A DNA stretch of 39,521 bases. It comes from JAPUME01 sp964605715. GTDB taxonomy: Bacteria; Acidobacteriota; Terriglobia; UBA7540; JAPUME01. The position numbers and the translations under genes are program-made. The DNA lies in the NCBI GenBank assembly GCA_964605715.1, contig CAZSDV010000014.1, positions 1 to 39,521 of the forward strand. Direction: 5' to 3'. Below the pieces are notes generated by a model. It was not told the origin of the DNA. It did not search any database and saw only the letters and a program-made list of their open reading frames with translations. Positions 8,605 through 17,710 of this stretch are shown in pieces. Every line of letters starts with the position of its first letter. Position 1 is the stretch's first letter.

Positions 8605-10470
8605 GTGGGAGGTTATACTGCTTGCAATGAGAGTCCTGTCAGCAAGCATAAAATCTTTATAGGGAAAGTTACAATTGTGAAAAAGGTTTCGAGAGTTACT
8701 TCGAAAAGCGAGCAATTCTCTGGCTCGAAGAAGAACAGAAAATCCCATCTTATTTCTCCTCATGGTGGAGTTCTTACCGATCTGATGGCTGATGCAGGGA
8801 GGGTTGACGACCTGCAGAAAGCATCACGGAATTGGCTTTCATGGGATCTGACCGGTCGTCAGCTTTGTGACTTGGAGCTGCTCTTGAATGGTGGTTTTTC
8901 TCCACTAAAAGGATTTTTGGACCGGGCAGACTACGAGTCAGTTTGTTCTTCGATGAGGCTTGCCGAGGGAATTTTATGGCCGATGCCCATTATGCTGGAC
9001 GTTTCGGAAGATATGGCGAAGAAACTTAACTCTGGTACAAATCTTGCTCTCAGAGATCCAGAAGGCCAGATGCTGGCGTCATTGCAGGTGGAGGATGTGT
9101 GGAAGTATGATCGCAAGAAGGAGGCCGAGGCGGTTTTTGGTGTAGTAAATCCTGAACACCCTGGTGTTGCCTACACTTTGAACCAAGCTAATTCGTGGTA
9201 TGTGAGTGGGCGACTGGAAGGAGTACAACTTCCCGTGCAGTACGATTTCCATGCTCTCCGGATGTCGCCCGCTGAACTCCGCACTGAGTTCACGCGACTC
9301 AGATGGCAAAAAGTCATTGCATTCCAAACCAGAAACCCAATGCATAGAGCTCACGTTGAGCTTACCTTACGTGCTGCTAGGCAGATTGAGGCAAATTTAC
9401 TAATTCATCCGGTGGTAGGGATGACCAAGCCAGGAGACGTGGATCACTATACTCGCGTGCGATGCTATCAGGCACTGGTGCCCCACTATCCGAAGAACAC
9501 GGTACGGTTGTCGTTACTGCCCCTAGCAATGCGCATGGGAGGACCACGGGAGGCTGTATGGCACGCCATCATCCGTAAGAATTACGGCTGCTCTCATCTC
9601 ATCGTGGGACGCGATCATGCTGGGCCAGGGAGCGATTCAACCGGGAAGCCTTTCTATGGACCCTATGAAGCTCAGGAGTTGCTGGAAAAGCAAGAAGAGG
9701 AGTTAGGCGTCGCCATGGTGCCCTTTAAAATGATGGTGTATGTGGAGGATCAAGATGCCTACATGCCGCAGGATGAAGTTCCTGATGGAGTGCGGGTACT
9801 CTCCCTTTCAGGAACTGAATTGCGCCAGCGGCTAGGTGACGGTCGTGAAATTCCTCCTTGGTTTACCTATCCGGAAGTTACTGAGGAACTGTGCAAAACG
9901 CATCCTCCCCGTTACGGTCAAGGCTTTACAGTGTTCTTCACTGGGCTTTCCGGTTCGGGGAAATCTACTATTGCCAACGCCTTGCGCGTAAAACTACTGG
10001 AGATGGGAGGCCGACCCCTTACCTTGCTTGATGGAGATATTGTGCGAAAAAAACTTTCCTCAGAACTAGGATTTTCTAAGGAGCACCGGGACATCAACAT
10101 CCGGCGGATCGGATTTGTTGCTTCAGAAATCACCAAGAACGGTGGCATTGCTATTTGTGCGCCCATTGGCCCTTTCGAGGGCGTCCGAAGGGAAGTGCGC
10201 AGCTTGGTTGAGCAAGGAGGAGGCTTTATTCTAGTGCATGTATCCACCTCACTCGAAGTTTGTGAAGAGAGAGACCGGAAGGGTTTGTACGCCAAGGCAC
10301 GAGCAGGAATTATCCCCCAGTTTACTGGAATTTCAGATCCTTATGAGAATCCAGAGGATGCGGACGTGGTGGTTGATACGATTGATCTTTCTCCTGAAGA
10401 ATCTGCGCAAAAAATTATCCTTCATTTGGAACGAGAAGGCTACATCGGCGGAGAAGGAACATCCTCTTAG
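8605..10470 (+). CDS. Bifunctional sulfate adenylyltransferase / adenylylsulfate kinase
   Basis: A 621-residue fusion that makes PAPS from sulfate and two ATP. The N-terminal two thirds is ATP sulfurylase: LISPHGG near the start, QTRNPMHRAH with the catalytic His pair, and GRDHAGPG. The C-terminal third, from about residue 440, is APS kinase: P-loop GLSGSGKST, DGD, the RDINIRRIGFV helix, APIGPFEGVRR and the lid region KGLYAKARAG. Both active sites look intact. GTG at 8605 (AGGGA 9 bases upstream) or GTG at 8677 may be the start; the first ~40 residues are not conserved. The CysQ-like gene follows, which fits PAPS turnover. No PAPS reductase or sulfotransferase lies in the window, so the fate of PAPS is unknown. 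Confidence 0.93.
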   Translation: MGGYTACNESPVSKHKIFIGKVTIVKKVSRVTSKSEQFSGSKKNRKSHLISPHGGVLTDLMADAGRVDDLQKASRNWLSWDLTGRQLCDLELLLNGGFSPLKGFLDRADYESVCSSMRLAEGILWPMPIMLDVSEDMAKKLNSGTNLALRDPEGQMLASLQVEDVWKYDRKKEAEAVFGVVNPEHPGVAYTLNQANSWYVSGRLEGVQLPVQYDFHALRMSPAELRTEFTRLRWQKVIAFQTRNPMHRAHVELTLRAARQIEANLLIHPVVGMTKPGDVDHYTRVRCYQALVPHYPKNTVRLSLLPLAMRMGGPREAVWHAIIRKNYGCSHLIVGRDHAGPGSDSTGKPFYGPYEAQELLEKQEEELGVAMVPFKMMVYVEDQDAYMPQDEVPDGVRVLSLSGTELRQRLGDGREIPPWFTYPEVTEELCKTHPPRYGQGFTVFFTGLSGSGKSTIANALRVKLLEMGGRPLTLLDGDIVRKKLSSELGFSKEHRDINIRRIGFVASEITKNGGIAICAPIGPFEGVRREVRSLVEQGGGFILVHVSTSLEVCEERDRKGLYAKARAGIIPQFTGISDPYENPEDADVVVDTIDLSPEESAQKIILHLEREGYIGGEGTSS

Positions 10471-10542
10471 TTTTAAAGAGTAAACCGCTGAGGCTAATTC
10501 TGGTAGGTGTTTACCCTTTCATGCTCCGTATTCAGGGGAAGT

Positions 10543-11361
10543 GTGATCTCAGAGCCTAAGGAAGTAGGCAAATTAATTCGCCGGAAAGATCTTCGGCGGA
10601 TTACCGAAGGCCTTGAGTGTGCCCTGGATATCATCCGCGATCTTGCTTCTGAGAAAATTACCGTAAATTATAAGTCGGCCAATGATCCGGTGACTGTGAT
10701 CGATCGCACGATTGATGAACGTTTACGTGAATTATTGCCACGAGGAAAGGAGGGTTGGTTGTCGGAGGAAACGGAAGATGATCTGGTGAGACTAGATAAG
10801 AGGCGCGTGTGGGTTGTGGATCCCATAGATGGAACGCGCGAGTTTGTCAATCAAATTCCCGAATGGTGTGTTTCGATCGGTCTGGTTGAGGATGGACGGG
10901 CCGTCGCTGGAGGAATTAGTAATCCTGCTACAGGTGAAACCTTCCTGGGTTCGATTGAGACTGGAGTCACGTTGAATGGTAAACCTATTGGGCAGCAACC
11001 TCTTCTTAAGACTAAGGATTCCGTGGTGCTTGCTAGTCGCAGCGAGATGAAGCGGGGCGAGTGGGAACGATTTCGGGATGCTCCTTTTACAGTCTGCCCC
11101 ATGGGTTCTGTGGCCTACAAATTAGCTTGTGTCGCTGGTGGATTGGCGCAAGCTACATGGACGTTAATGCCAAAGAATGAGTGGGATGTGGCTGCGGGAG
11201 CCGCCTTAGTCCTGGCGAGCGGAGGTATTGTCAGCACTCCAGCAGGAGTAAGTCCAACTTTCAACCAGCCCAACCCCAGGCTAGAAGGGTTTTTAGCATT
11301 TTCAGCTGGGAGCGATAATTTGCTGATGTCCTTTGAAGAGTATAGGACTTCCAGATTTTAG
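10543..11361 (+). CDS. cysQ: 3'(2'),5'-bisphosphate nucleotidase, CysQ/inositol monophosphatase family
   Basis: A 272-residue Mg-dependent phosphatase if it starts at GTG 10543 (AGGGG four bases upstream). GTG at 10507 would add 12 residues with no family match. Metal-binding motifs are the SEETEDD acidic site, the WVVDPIDGTREF signature and a C-terminal NEWDVAAGAALV block. The VNQIPEWCVSIGLVEDG stretch is typical of CysQ rather than inositol phosphatases. It converts 3'-phosphoadenosine 5'-phosphate to AMP, removing the product of PAPS use. Its place 72 bases after the sulfurylase/kinase fusion supports that substrate. Inositol monophosphatase activity is the main alternative. Confidence 0.87.
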   Translation: MISEPKEVGKLIRRKDLRRITEGLECALDIIRDLASEKITVNYKSANDPVTVIDRTIDERLRELLPRGKEGWLSEETEDDLVRLDKRRVWVVDPIDGTREFVNQIPEWCVSIGLVEDGRAVAGGISNPATGETFLGSIETGVTLNGKPIGQQPLLKTKDSVVLASRSEMKRGEWERFRDAPFTVCPMGSVAYKLACVAGGLAQATWTLMPKNEWDVAAGAALVLASGGIVSTPAGVSPTFNQPNPRLEGFLAFSAGSDNLLMSFEEYRTSRF

Positions 11362-11417
11362 TGCGTGACCTTGTCAGCTTCTGTTTTTCCGGGGACAAAA
11401 ATAACTGCCTTGCGTTA

Positions 11418-12086
11418 CTAGATACCTTTTCTTACTGCAAGTAGAAATTCCCATTCGTTATACCGGGTTTTCCCGTTCCGTACCTTGATGGATTTTTGTT
11501 TGCTGCGACTTGCGACTCCGACGATGAATTGAGCGTTTGGCACATTCCTTCTTTGCCTTGGCTGGCCGTCAGATGAAGATCTAAGACTTTTTGGATTTGC
11601 TGTCATCGTGCTAGTAGACATTTTGTTGCCCGTATCTTGTGTCGAGGAAGGGTCCGGCCAAAAAGGCCACGAGGGAGGTCTCCATNNNNNNNNNNAAGGG
11701 AATGAGGTTAATTTGCTACCCTTGAGAGCTGGTTTGGCTGTCCGTAAGGATGCCAGGGAGTTGACCACCTTCCCTGAGGTGTCAGCGTGGATAAAACGCC
11801 ACTTACCATTTCGTGTCATGGGGTCCTTGTAGGCCTGTCGCAGGAATCGTATGTTATCGGTTCTTATCAATTCCTTCACCGTGGTTGGATAGCGACCAGA
11901 CTGATCAAAGAAAAGTTTGATGGCTTGTATATATTGTTCCCCTCGAAACAGGAGCTCCTCTTCGCGCTCTCGCTGGCCCATCTGCAAAGTGTTGGGGATT
12001 GCGGCTCCTAAGGAGATGAACAAAAGAGCGGAGAACATCATAAGTACCAACAGGGCATGGCCTTCCTCGTTCTTTCGGTTTTTCAT
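11418..12086 (-). CDS. Pseudopilin-like secretion/pilus protein (interrupted by assembly gap)
   Basis: The last gene of the secretion/pilus operon. The start at 12086 (MKNRKNEEGHALLVLMMFS) is preferred over 12158 because it follows the upstream stop by 17 bases and has GGAA-type ribosome sequence. The N terminus resembles a prepilin: charged leader, glycine, then a hydrophobic helix, but the glutamate usual at +5 of mature pseudopilins is absent. YPTTVKELI and KDPMTRNGKW are pseudopilin-like. After the 10-N gap comes a Ser/Thr/Pro-rich linker, then IVGVASRSKQKS and YNEWEF, a C-terminal pattern of such proteins in this kind of operon. Both halves are in the same frame as drawn, but the gap size is not real. 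It is possibly the minor (GspK-like) subunit. Confidence 0.75.
   Translation of the reverse strand: MKNRKNEEGHALLVLMMFSALLFISLGAAIPNTLQMGQREREEELLFRGEQYIQAIKLFFDQSGRYPTTVKELIRTDNIRFLRQAYKDPMTRNGKWRFIHADTSGKVVNSLASLRTAKPALKGSKLTSFPXXXXWRPPSWPFWPDPSSTQDTGNKMSTSTMTANPKSLRSSSDGQPRQRRNVPNAQFIVGVASRSKQKSIKVRNGKTRYNEWEFLLAVRKGI
11686..11695. other. Assembly gap (10 N) inside the pseudopilin-like gene
   Basis: A 10-N scaffold gap. The conserved ends on both sides read in one frame only if the true gap is 3n+1 bases; the missing length cannot be inferred because I know no close homologue here. Confidence 0.95.
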
Positions 12087-12102
12087 TTCTTTTCCGTTTC
12101 CA

Positions 12103-12678
12103 TCAAGGGACAAATCGAAATTGTTGTCGAGATTGAGTCTGCTCATCTTGGATCTCAACCATTGAAGAAGTAATTTGGGTTACCACGAAATGTCTTTTAA
12201 TGCGGTCTCCTTCATGTACAACATAAAGCTGTTTTTCGTCTCTGAGGATAGCTTCTGTTTTTCCCTGAGCAGATTCAGAATATCCGACGTAACGTAATGA
12301 TAGTTGCACCACGTCGGATGAGGGTCTGGCCGATGTGGGTAGGCTGGGCGAGGAAGCAAGGTATTGAGGCTCATAATTTTCAAAAGTGGCCTCATATGGT
12401 GCATGGAATTGGAATAAATCTCGGGCGCTAGGAATCAAGGGACGTGTCTGAAATTCCTTCAGCTGCTTGAGCCTAAGGGTAGTGGATAGAGCCTTGATGT
12501 TTTCATGACGACTGGTTACTTCAGAATTGTTTTTCTGAATTCGTTGGGCTGAAGAGCCCTTTGGAGGGCTCAGAGGGATGAGTGGCTGACTTATTTTTTT
12601 GTAGAACGCTCCCGATAGGGCGGTTACAACAAGCCCTAGCGCCAGCGTCAATCCCGGTTTTTCGATAGAGAGACTCAT
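12103..12678 (-). CDS. PilP/GspC-like inner-membrane periplasmic protein
   Basis: A 191-residue protein with one N-terminal membrane helix (about 8-25), a long low-complexity linker rich in Pro, Ser and Lys, and a C-terminal domain of about 65 residues (VVQLSLRYVGYSES..., LYVVHEGDRI, TSSMVEIQD). That domain matches the homology region shared by GspC and PilP, which contacts the secretin N domains. The position directly after PilO in a PilM-N-O-P order supports the call. Sequence similarity is weak, as usual for these proteins, so the name rests on layout and topology. Confidence 0.68.
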   Translation of the reverse strand: MSLSIEKPGLTLALGLVVTALSGAFYKKISQPLIPLSPPKGSSAQRIQKNNSEVTSRHENIKALSTTLRLKQLKEFQTRPLIPSARDLFQFHAPYEATFENYEPQYLASSPSLPTSARPSSDVVQLSLRYVGYSESAQGKTEAILRDEKQLYVVHEGDRIKRHFVVTQITSSMVEIQDEQTQSRQQFRFVP

Positions 12679-12686
12679 TGTTCTAA

Positions 12687-13232
12687 TCAGGGCCTTAGAT
12701 AGACTCCTAGGTTGACCTGCATATTTAGTAAGCCAGGATAATTTGAAGGCAAGAGGCTTGCCTGGTTAACAAGAATTAGATTTTCAGCGCGCTCCAAAAG
12801 ATGAAGGAACTCGAGCTCGGCATTCCAGCTACCAACCACTGTTGCACGTGCGCTGAGATGGCGGAGTGAATCCTCTTCCAATTCAGAGAGAGTATATGTA
12901 ATTTGACCCAGCTCTACTCCAGCTTTTTCTGCAATAGTTTGTAACACCCTGGACATCTGAGAGTATGCGCTGCGGCGTGGGTACAGGTAGTTGTAAAAAA
13001 ATCTTCCGGTTTCTAACTGAGCTTCCGAGAGTTTCTCATTGGCAGCTTGGAGCTGCTTGACTTGTAATTGACGATCCAAGACTTGATGGCGAGTGTGGTT
13101 AAATTCCTGATGCATGTCCTGTACTTTGTTACGTATGGGGGTAACTGCCCCCAGGTAGAGCACTACGTTGAGGATCAGAAGTCCCGTGATCAGCAATCTT
13201 CCATTTTGTAAAATCTTTTTATTCCAGCGCAT
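12687..13232 (-). CDS. pilO: PilO/GspM-like inner-membrane assembly protein
   Basis: This 181-residue protein has a cytoplasmic basic N terminus, one membrane helix (about 12-32), a periplasmic coiled coil (VQDMHQEFNHTRHQVLDRQLQVKQL in pieces, about 37-75) and a ferredoxin-like alpha/beta domain. That is the plan of PilO and GspM. It is three bases from the PilN-like gene and nine from the PilP-like gene, so the three should form one inner-membrane complex with the PilM-like protein. It aligns the assembly platform in the periplasm. Identification relies on topology and gene order. Confidence 0.72.
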   Translation of the reverse strand: MRWNKKILQNGRLLITGLLILNVVLYLGAVTPIRNKVQDMHQEFNHTRHQVLDRQLQVKQLQAANEKLSEAQLETGRFFYNYLYPRRSAYSQMSRVLQTIAEKAGVELGQITYTLSELEEDSLRHLSARATVVGSWNAELEFLHLLERAENLILVNQASLLPSNYPGLLNMQVNLGVYLRP

Positions 13233-13235
13233 TAT

Positions 13236-13820
13236 TTATTTTTCGTTTGGATCTCGATTTCCACTAGCGTAAAGAAAGGTAAGATTGAGATTAAGATTTT
13301 CCGTGAGAGTTTCTGGTATGCTGCTTTCACTCTTCAAGTTCACCTCCCTGAAGTCTGGAGAAGTTTCTAGTTGTGAGAGAAATTTTGTTAGGTCCATTTT
13401 TGTGCGTGCTGTCGCTGTCAGGCGGACAGACGCCTGTGGGCCTGTCCGTTCGAGTGAAATTGAGGAGAGTCGTACCTGCGCCGGCATCATATTTTCCAAT
13501 GCCACGATAAGGTTTACCACCGAGAAGCTCTTGTGTTCTATCAGGGTATTTGCAAATTGAGTTCTTCTGAAGGCAGCTTTCGAGGCGGGTTGATTAAAGC
13601 TAGTCCTCAGGATTTGGGCCCGTTCGGTGAGAGTCACTTGTTCGTCCCGCAGAGGATCAATGGCCTGAGAAATCTTCCGCATCTCAGAAAGATTTAATCC
13701 CAAGCTGACAAATATCAAAATCAACCCGACCACTCCTGCTGCGAAACCCAGGAACACTGTGAGCAGCGAATCCTGTCGCCGCGCATATCGCCGGGTTGCG
13801 AGATTAAGGTTGAACTTCAT
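13236..13820 (-). CDS. pilN: PilN/GspL-C-like assembly protein
   Basis: This 194-residue protein starts with MKFNLNLATRRYARRQ. The short N-terminal NLA motif is the segment that in PilN binds PilM. One membrane helix follows at about 23-45, then a periplasmic coiled coil and a ferredoxin-like domain (QVRLSSISLERTGPQASVRLTATA). This is classic PilN layout. It lies 24 bases after the PilM-like gene. It would recruit PilM at the cytoplasmic face and pair with PilO in the periplasm. Confidence 0.78.
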   Translation of the reverse strand: MKFNLNLATRRYARRQDSLLTVFLGFAAGVVGLILIFVSLGLNLSEMRKISQAIDPLRDEQVTLTERAQILRTSFNQPASKAAFRRTQFANTLIEHKSFSVVNLIVALENMMPAQVRLSSISLERTGPQASVRLTATARTKMDLTKFLSQLETSPDFREVNLKSESSIPETLTENLNLNLTFLYASGNRDPNEK

Positions 13821-13844
13821 GGAGCTTGCGAGTTTTCCTCCTTT

Positions 13845-14828
13845 TTATTCTGCATTCTCTAGAAGACCTGCCACTGGTGCGCCAAGCTGGGAGAAGAGGT
13901 CTCCAGCTTGAGAAGGGCAATCCTTGGATAAGCGGCTCCTGAAATCAAGTGGGTGTACTGAAAGGCCAAGCCTTTCCCGTAAACAGTGCAGAGCTTCTTT
14001 TCTTAATTCTCCTTGTTCTGAAAAGGCGATTTTCCTAATTTGTGTTCCTTGCTTTGATTTCCAGTGACTTAGCAACGGTAAAACTTCTACAGCGATGCTT
14101 TCTGTCCAGCTTTTTACACCAGGGGCTTCTTTTCCTAATTGTCGGCACCGATAAAAGCTGAGGATATCATTTTCAGGCACGGCACAGGTTAGTGACCTAC
14201 CATCACGGTGCACAAGCATCGTGGGGAAACTGCTTTCTTCGGGAACAATTGGCAGAAGTGATAGGGAAGCTGGCAGAGCTAAGACTGGAGTTAGCCCTAA
14301 ACTTTCCAGAAGCGATTCATATTCTCGTAAGACTGACTGTTGTATGGCTATGACTAACACTTCCAATCCTTCCTGGCTATTTCGTACCCGGTAGGAAAGC
14401 ACGGCATCATCAGGACTAAAGGGTAACGTTTCTCGCATTCGCCACAGGAGATAGGGCTCCAACTCACTTCGTTTTCGGGGTAGCGATTTTGCATGGAGGG
14501 TGCCTACTCGTACCGCCAGATCAGGGATTAGAAGAGCACTCTCATTGAGGTCTTCATTTAATTCCTCTATGACGGAGCGGAGGATTTTGGAAAGGGATTC
14601 AGGGTCCGCTAGATTATTGCGCAACGGTGATGGCCTCACCAAGCCTTGAGGAAGCTCTCGGGCGGCGAATCCCACAACGCGCGCAGGGCGATCTTTTGAG
14701 CGGGCTAAACTTAAGAACTTCGAAGATATCTCTACAATAGTGCGTGGCACGACACGCGCACTTGAGGTGTTCCGCCACCTCCAGCGGTCCCAGCCGTTCC
14801 CCATAATATCCATAAATTTCTGAATCAT
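13845..14828 (-). CDS. pilM: PilM-like actin-fold assembly ATPase
   Basis: A 327-residue protein placed as PilM from its position between the PilB/GspE-like ATPase and PilN. Its features are VEISSKFLSLAR near the start, then VRVGTLHAKSLP, LLWRMRETLPF and the VLVIAIQQSVLREYESLLESLGL stretch, all typical of the PilM/GspL cytoplasmic domain. The nucleotide-binding loops look weak, so ATP use is uncertain. No transmembrane helix is seen, so it should act in the cytoplasm bound to PilN. The N-terminal ~25 residues are Trp/Arg-rich and not conserved; a start further in is possible. Confidence 0.75.
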   Translation of the reverse strand: MIQKFMDIMGNGWDRWRWRNTSSARVVPRTIVEISSKFLSLARSKDRPARVVGFAARELPQGLVRPSPLRNNLADPESLSKILRSVIEELNEDLNESALLIPDLAVRVGTLHAKSLPRKRSELEPYLLWRMRETLPFSPDDAVLSYRVRNSQEGLEVLVIAIQQSVLREYESLLESLGLTPVLALPASLSLLPIVPEESSFPTMLVHRDGRSLTCAVPENDILSFYRCRQLGKEAPGVKSWTESIAVEVLPLLSHWKSKQGTQIRKIAFSEQGELRKEALHCLRERLGLSVHPLDFRSRLSKDCPSQAGDLFSQLGAPVAGLLENAE

Positions 14829-14853
14829 AGCTAGTATCTTGATTAGGGACTTT

Positions 14854-16473
14854 TTATGAATGCCTCGTTGATTCTACAAAAGTGACCTTGTTAACTTCCT
14901 TTAAAGTTGTAATTCCTTGGCGAGCCTTTCCCAGGGCATCTTCTCGCAACGTTACCATACCCTCTTCGCGTGCTACGCGGCGGATTTCGGAGGCTGGTCG
15001 CCGGGCAAGAATCAGATTACGGATATTGTCTGATAGGTCTAGTAGTTCGCCGATGGCCGTGCGCCCACGGAATCCTGTCCCGTTACATTCTAGGCAGCCA
15101 GCTCCATGAAAGACCGAGATATTTTTCCACTCAACTGGGTCAAGGAAATATTCTTCCATCATGGCTGATGTTAGTTTTATTGGATTTCGACAACCTTCAC
15201 AAATGATTCGTACCAGCCGCTGTGCCAAGATGCAGTTGAGTGCGGAGACGAAATTGTAGGGTTCGACTCCCATGTTCAGGAATCGACCCAGCACATCAAC
15301 CACATTGTTGGCATGTACAGTAGTAAAAACCAGGTGTCCGGTTAAGGCTGACTGGATGGCAACCTGGGCGGTTTCCGAATCGCGAATTTCACCAACCATG
15401 ATTTTATCCGGGTCGTGCCGCAGGATTGACCGCAACCCCCGTGCAAAGGTAAGTCCCTTCTTTTCATTGACGGGAATCTGGGTAATACCAGGGATTTGGT
15501 ATTCAACCGGGTCCTCTATGGTGATGAACTTATCCTCGTCAGTTTTGACTTCAGAGATGGCAGCGTAGAGCGTGGTTGTTTTTCCACTACCAGTAGGTCC
15601 AGTAACGAGAACCATGCCGTAAGGTTCGGCGATGAATTGACGGAAGCGCCTTAGGTTGTGCTCCGTCAATCCAAGGACGCCAAGATGAAGTTGACGAAAC
15701 TTCTCGCTCAGAGTCTTTTTATCAAGGATCCGTAGCACTGCATTCTCACCATTGATCGATGGCATGATTGAGACGCGGAAGTCAACCGGCCGGCCTCGAT
15801 AGCGTACTCGAAAACGGCCGTCCTGGGGGACGCGCCGCTCAGCGATGTCAAGCTCGGACATAACTTTAATACGGGAAATAATGCTGGAGTGAAATGCCTT
15901 GTTAATCGGCTGCATTGCAGGTTGGAGCGCGCCGTCGACACGGTATTTTATCGTCACGACTGCTTCTTGACTTTCAACGTGAATGTCGCTGGCTCTCCTT
16001 TCAAGAGCTGCGAAAATAAAGCTGTCTACCAGACGAACTAAGGGGTTTGGTTCTTGTTCTTCAATTACTTTTTTGGATTCAGTATTTTTTTCACCTTCTT
16101 TTTCGCGAATGAGATCTAATTTTAACTCTGCAGTAACTTCTTCAAGGACTCTCTGAGAGGGGAAGCTTTTATGTAGGATGGTCATCACCTGGTCTTGGGC
16201 AGCGATCCTTACCTCCAGCCGTTGGTCGAGTCGCAACTCGAGCTCGTCCACTCGAGCTATCGTTTCCGGGTCTGCCGTGGCGATGATCATTTTCTCACCC
16301 TGAGCTTCAAGAGGAACAAATTGGTGGCGGAACATCAGCTCCAGTGGCACGGAGCGAAACAATTCTGGATTGATGTGGAAGGTTTCCAATTCTACATATT
16401 CGCAGTGGTATTGACGGGCTAGCGCCTGGGCTTCCGTCGCGTCGTTTTGAGTGGGCAATGTGTTGTTTGCCAT
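14854..16473 (-). CDS. Secretion/pilus assembly ATPase, GspE/PilB family
   Basis: A 539-residue hexameric motor ATPase. The N-terminal MshEN/T2SSE-N type domain (about 15-110) is joined by a charged linker to the ATPase core. Walker A GPTGSGKTT is at 292-300, preceded by the RASDIHVES and RVPQDGRFR blocks. Next come the Asp box (EDPVEYQI), Walker B region (LRHDPDKIMVGEIRD) and His box (TGHLVFTTVHANN). A four-cysteine zinc motif (CEGC ... CLEC) lies near the C terminus, as in GspE and PilB. It powers pseudopilus or pilus extension. No retraction ATPase (PilT) is in the window, which leans toward secretion rather than twitching. Family certain, GspE versus PilB open. Confidence 0.93.
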   Translation of the reverse strand: MANNTLPTQNDATEAQALARQYHCEYVELETFHINPELFRSVPLELMFRHQFVPLEAQGEKMIIATADPETIARVDELELRLDQRLEVRIAAQDQVMTILHKSFPSQRVLEEVTAELKLDLIREKEGEKNTESKKVIEEQEPNPLVRLVDSFIFAALERRASDIHVESQEAVVTIKYRVDGALQPAMQPINKAFHSSIISRIKVMSELDIAERRVPQDGRFRVRYRGRPVDFRVSIMPSINGENAVLRILDKKTLSEKFRQLHLGVLGLTEHNLRRFRQFIAEPYGMVLVTGPTGSGKTTTLYAAISEVKTDEDKFITIEDPVEYQIPGITQIPVNEKKGLTFARGLRSILRHDPDKIMVGEIRDSETAQVAIQSALTGHLVFTTVHANNVVDVLGRFLNMGVEPYNFVSALNCILAQRLVRIICEGCRNPIKLTSAMMEEYFLDPVEWKNISVFHGAGCLECNGTGFRGRTAIGELLDLSDNIRNLILARRPASEIRRVAREEGMVTLREDALGKARQGITTLKEVNKVTFVESTRHS

Positions 16474-16482
16474 TTAATTTCC

Positions 16483-17694
16483 CTAACCTACCTGCCCTAC
16501 CAGAGATAGCATGGGAAGATAGAAGGCCAGGAGCACCAGTGTTACTACCGCAGCTAATATCACGATTAGTACTGGATCAATAAGAACAGTAAATCTCGTT
16601 AGACGCGCGCTCGCTTCACTCTCGAGAAATTCTGAAGCACTATTGAGCATGGAGACGAGAGAGCCCGTATTTTCGCCTACCTCCGTTAAACTGGTGACCA
16701 CATCTGGAAAGAATTTACTTACTCGGAATCCATTGGCTAATGAATTCCCATTCTGTACCTCGGATTGTGTAGCTCTAACCGCTGATTCAAGAAGAGGACT
16801 TCCCACGGAAAGACGGGACGTTTCGAGCGCAGCTAGGATGGGAATGCCGCCCGAAAGCAATGTGGCCAGTGTTCTTCCGAACTGCGCGACGGAAAATGCA
16901 TGAAGTATCGGACCAATTGCGGGTAGTTGATATTTGAACCGGTCAGCAAAAAGACTCCCTCCTGGTGTTTGCTTCCACCAGCGAAGGAAAACTAAACTTG
17001 TTCCTAGTCCCGCCAGGATCCAGAAGGCGCCACTCTTCAGGCCCAAGGATATCTGAATGATGAGCCGGGTGAAGAATGGAAGTTGAACATTGAGCTCGGC
17101 ATAAAGCTCTGCAAACCGGGGAATAATGAATGTCATGACAAAGCTGATCAGGCCAACCAGAAAAACTAGAAGCAAGCTAGGGTAGAGGAGAGCGGAGGCA
17201 ATTTTCTTGCGCAGTGCGCGTGAGATTTTCTGATAGCTGAGGTATTGAGCAAGTGTCTCATCCAGATTGCCACTGCGTTCACCTGCCCGGAGAGCGGCAA
17301 CAAACATTGGTGGGACCATGTTGGTGGCTTCGAATGCCTCGGAAATTAAGGCTCCACCCTGTACTCTTTGGCGGACGTCAGCGATTAATTCCTGCAAGAC
17401 TGGGTTTTGAGTCTGATGACTAGACAGTTCCAGAGACTTGTAGAGGGGAAGCCCTGACTTATTCAAGGCCAAAAACTGCTGGTTGAATATCATGAGGTTA
17501 TCCGCACTGACCCTGTCCGGATTAAGGAGTTTTTTGAAGAAACGAAGCCGGAAGAAATTTTTTTCTTGGACTGAATATACGTAGTAACCTTTAGCCAAAA
17601 GCCGTTCGCGCATTTCTTTTTCAGACGTGGCTACTCCCGCATCCCGTAGGACTTGCCCAGCCTCAGTTGCTATCTTGTATAAGTACTTCGGCAC
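16483..17694 (-). CDS. Inner-membrane platform protein, GspF/PilC family
   Basis: This 403-residue polytopic protein has two repeated GspF domains. The first, near 70-190, contains FNQQFLALNKSGLPLYKSLEL and EAFEATNMVPPMFVAALRAGERSGNLDETL. The second, near 265-395, contains QFGRTLATLLSGGIPILAALE and FFPDVVTSLTEVGENTGSLV. Each is followed by membrane helices. The short N-terminal region starts MPKYLYKIATEAGQ. Ten bases separate it from the ATPase gene. It is the rotor or platform that the GspE/PilB ATPase turns to add pseudopilin subunits. Complete, with no unusual features. Confidence 0.92.
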   Translation of the reverse strand: MPKYLYKIATEAGQVLRDAGVATSEKEMRERLLAKGYYVYSVQEKNFFRLRFFKKLLNPDRVSADNLMIFNQQFLALNKSGLPLYKSLELSSHQTQNPVLQELIADVRQRVQGGALISEAFEATNMVPPMFVAALRAGERSGNLDETLAQYLSYQKISRALRKKIASALLYPSLLLVFLVGLISFVMTFIIPRFAELYAELNVQLPFFTRLIIQISLGLKSGAFWILAGLGTSLVFLRWWKQTPGGSLFADRFKYQLPAIGPILHAFSVAQFGRTLATLLSGGIPILAALETSRLSVGSPLLESAVRATQSEVQNGNSLANGFRVSKFFPDVVTSLTEVGENTGSLVSMLNSASEFLESEASARLTRFTVLIDPVLIVILAAVVTLVLLAFYLPMLSLVGQVG

Positions 17695-17710
17695 GCCTTA
17701 ACCTGTTCGC

